This document shows positions 63,139-64,000 of a stretch of DNA of 64,000 nucleotides, in pieces; the stretch's first letter is position 1, and each line of letters begins with the position of its first letter. The position numbers were made by a program, and so were the translations under genes. Below the pieces are notes generated by a model. The model saw only the letters and a list, made by a program, of their open reading frames with translations. It ran no database searches and was not told the DNA's origin. This stretch comes from Pontibacter virosus (GTDB lineage: Bacteria > Bacteroidota > Bacteroidia > Cytophagales > Hymenobacteraceae), in NCBI RefSeq assembly GCF_003096355.1, contig NZ_QEKI01000002.1, forward strand, positions 62,001 to 126,000, read 5' to 3'.

Positions 63139-64000
63139 TTACAGGTGAATTACTTCGTCGTAAGCGGCTGCGGCAGCCTCCATGATGGCTTCGCTCATGG
63201 TTGGGTGCGGGTGTACCGACTTGATTATTTCGTGGCCAGTGGTTTCCAGTTTGCGGGCAACTACTACCTCAGCGATCATCTCTGTTACGTTGGCACCGAT
63301 CATGTGGGCGCCCAGGAACTCGCCGTACTTGGCGTCGAAGATCACTTTCACGAAACCGTCTTTCGCACCGGCGGCGCTTGCCTTGCCAGAAGCGGAGAAC
63401 GGGAACTTGCCAACTTTGATGTCAAGACCTTGCTCACGGGCGGCTTTCTCAGTCAGACCAACCGAGGCGATCTCAGGATAGCAGTACGTACAGCCCGGGA
63501 TGTTACCATAGTTCAAAGGCTCCGGGTCGTGACCTGTAATGGCCTCTACGCAGATAATACCTTCGGCAGATGCTACGTGCGCCAGCGCAGGGCCTGGAAC
63601 GATGTCACCGATGGCATAGATGCCATCCACGTTGGTTTTGTAGTACTCGTCCACGATCACGCGGCCTTTGTCTACTTTTATACCTAGCTCCTCAATACCG
63701 ATGTTCTCGAGGTTGGTCTGTATACCTACCGCCGAAAGCACTACCTCCGCCTCCAGTGTTTCTTCGCCTTTCGCCGTCTTCACTTTCACTTTGCAGATGT
63801 CGCCGCTGGTGTCCACAGACTCCACAGAGGAATCAGTCATGATGTTGATGCCCGACTTTCGGAAAGACTTCGACAGCTGACGCGATACTTCCTCGTCCTC
63901 CACCGGTACGATGTTCGGCAGGTACTCCACGATCGTTACCTTCGTTCCCATCGCGTTGTAGAAATAAGCGAACTCCACGCCGATAGCGCCGGAACCTACC
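63139..64000 (-). CDS. lpdA: Dihydrolipoyl dehydrogenase (3' part)
   Basis: The frame is open to the window edge; 287 codons are visible. They begin in the NAD-binding segment V-G-S-G-A-I-G-V-E, continue with 'VTIVEYLPNIVPVEDEEVSR', the FAD segment 'GIYAIGDIVPGPALAHVASA' and the dimerisation domain with the catalytic 'HPHPTMSE'. The N-terminal FAD site and redox Cys pair lie outside. It is the E3 component of 2-oxoacid dehydrogenase and glycine cleavage complexes, re-oxidising lipoamide with NAD+. A terminator follows. Confidence 0.94.
   Translation of the reverse strand, partial: VGSGAIGVEFAYFYNAMGTKVTIVEYLPNIVPVEDEEVSRQLSKSFRKSGINIMTDSSVESVDTSGDICKVKVKTAKGEETLEAEVVLSAVGIQTNLENIGIEELGIKVDKGRVIVDEYYKTNVDGIYAIGDIVPGPALAHVASAEGIICVEAITGHDPEPLNYGNIPGCTYCYPEIASVGLTEKAAREQGLDIKVGKFPFSASGKASAAGAKDGFVKVIFDAKYGEFLGAHMIGANVTEMIAEVVVARKLETTGHEIIKSVHPHPTMSEAIMEAAAAAYDEVIHL

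Overview
The window is a chromosomal segment from a member of the Bacteroidota, most likely order Cytophagales and probably a Hymenobacteraceae/Pontibacter-like bacterium. The signs are a TonB-dependent receptor paired with a DUF4249 lipoprotein, Bacteroidota-type -7 boxes (TAnnTTTG), weak ribosome-binding sites, orphan TPR histidine kinases and many Bacteroidota-only hypothetical proteins. No replication origin, rRNA, CRISPR array or intact transposase is visible. One tRNA gene is present, tRNA-Leu(CAA).

Layout. 1-1.4 kb: the start of a secreted carboxypeptidase-regulatory-like protein and a small membrane protein resembling Pyr4-type terpene cyclases. 1.4-3.4 kb: an AT-rich accessory island on the 3' side of tRNA-Leu, with a probable rolling-circle replication protein remnant, a zinc-ribbon protein and a two-gene unit whose products share an 'S-x-N-x-QAGRDI' tag (one belongs to the LPO_1073/Vpar_1526 family). 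3.6-9.2 kb: hscB, an ABM monooxygenase, a SAM hydrolase, phoH, a GNAT enzyme and comEC. 9.2-17.7 kb: two secreted amidohydrolase-like genes and two paralogous outer-membrane barrel genes, bordered and split by mosaic intergenic repeats. 17.8-21.9 kb: YeiH-type exporter, catalase, ArsR regulator, rhodanese lipoprotein and a STAS-like protein, possibly a sulfur/oxidative stress neighbourhood. 22-31 kb: sbcD and sbcC with a foreign-looking membrane gene between them, a TPR histidine kinase, and two lipoproteins that share a Cys/His C-terminal domain.

31-41 kb: universal stress protein, a DUF6687-like protein, nicotinate phosphoribosyltransferase (pncB), an insert flanked by a duplicated pncB 3' end and carrying a CsgH-like gene, an HNH protein, an MFS transporter, a tightly overlapped four-gene sensory operon (small CPPxC protein, multi-TM protein, histidine kinase, receiver-only regulator) and a methyltransferase. 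42-50 kb: lipase-like lipoprotein, thioredoxin, DoxX protein, M61 peptidase, TonB receptor and DUF4249 lipoprotein. 50-64 kb: purine nucleoside phosphorylase, SppA, RarA, AI-2E-type permease, EamA exporter, small lipoproteins, a GNAT enzyme, DEAD-box helicase, two tandem fatty-acid desaturases and the 3' part of dihydrolipoyl dehydrogenase.

The strongest signal that no single gene explains is the heptamer AGGTATA (reverse complement TATACCT). It recurs on both strands, in genes and between them, far above chance, yet I see none in the tRNA-Leu island or in the insert behind pncB. The second is a family of mosaic hairpin-rich intergenic repeats at 9.2, 15.6 and 41.3 kb, with a minor relative at 53.1 kb. 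The third is the roughly 87%-identical duplication of the pncB 3' end, which looks like the boundary of an integrated element.
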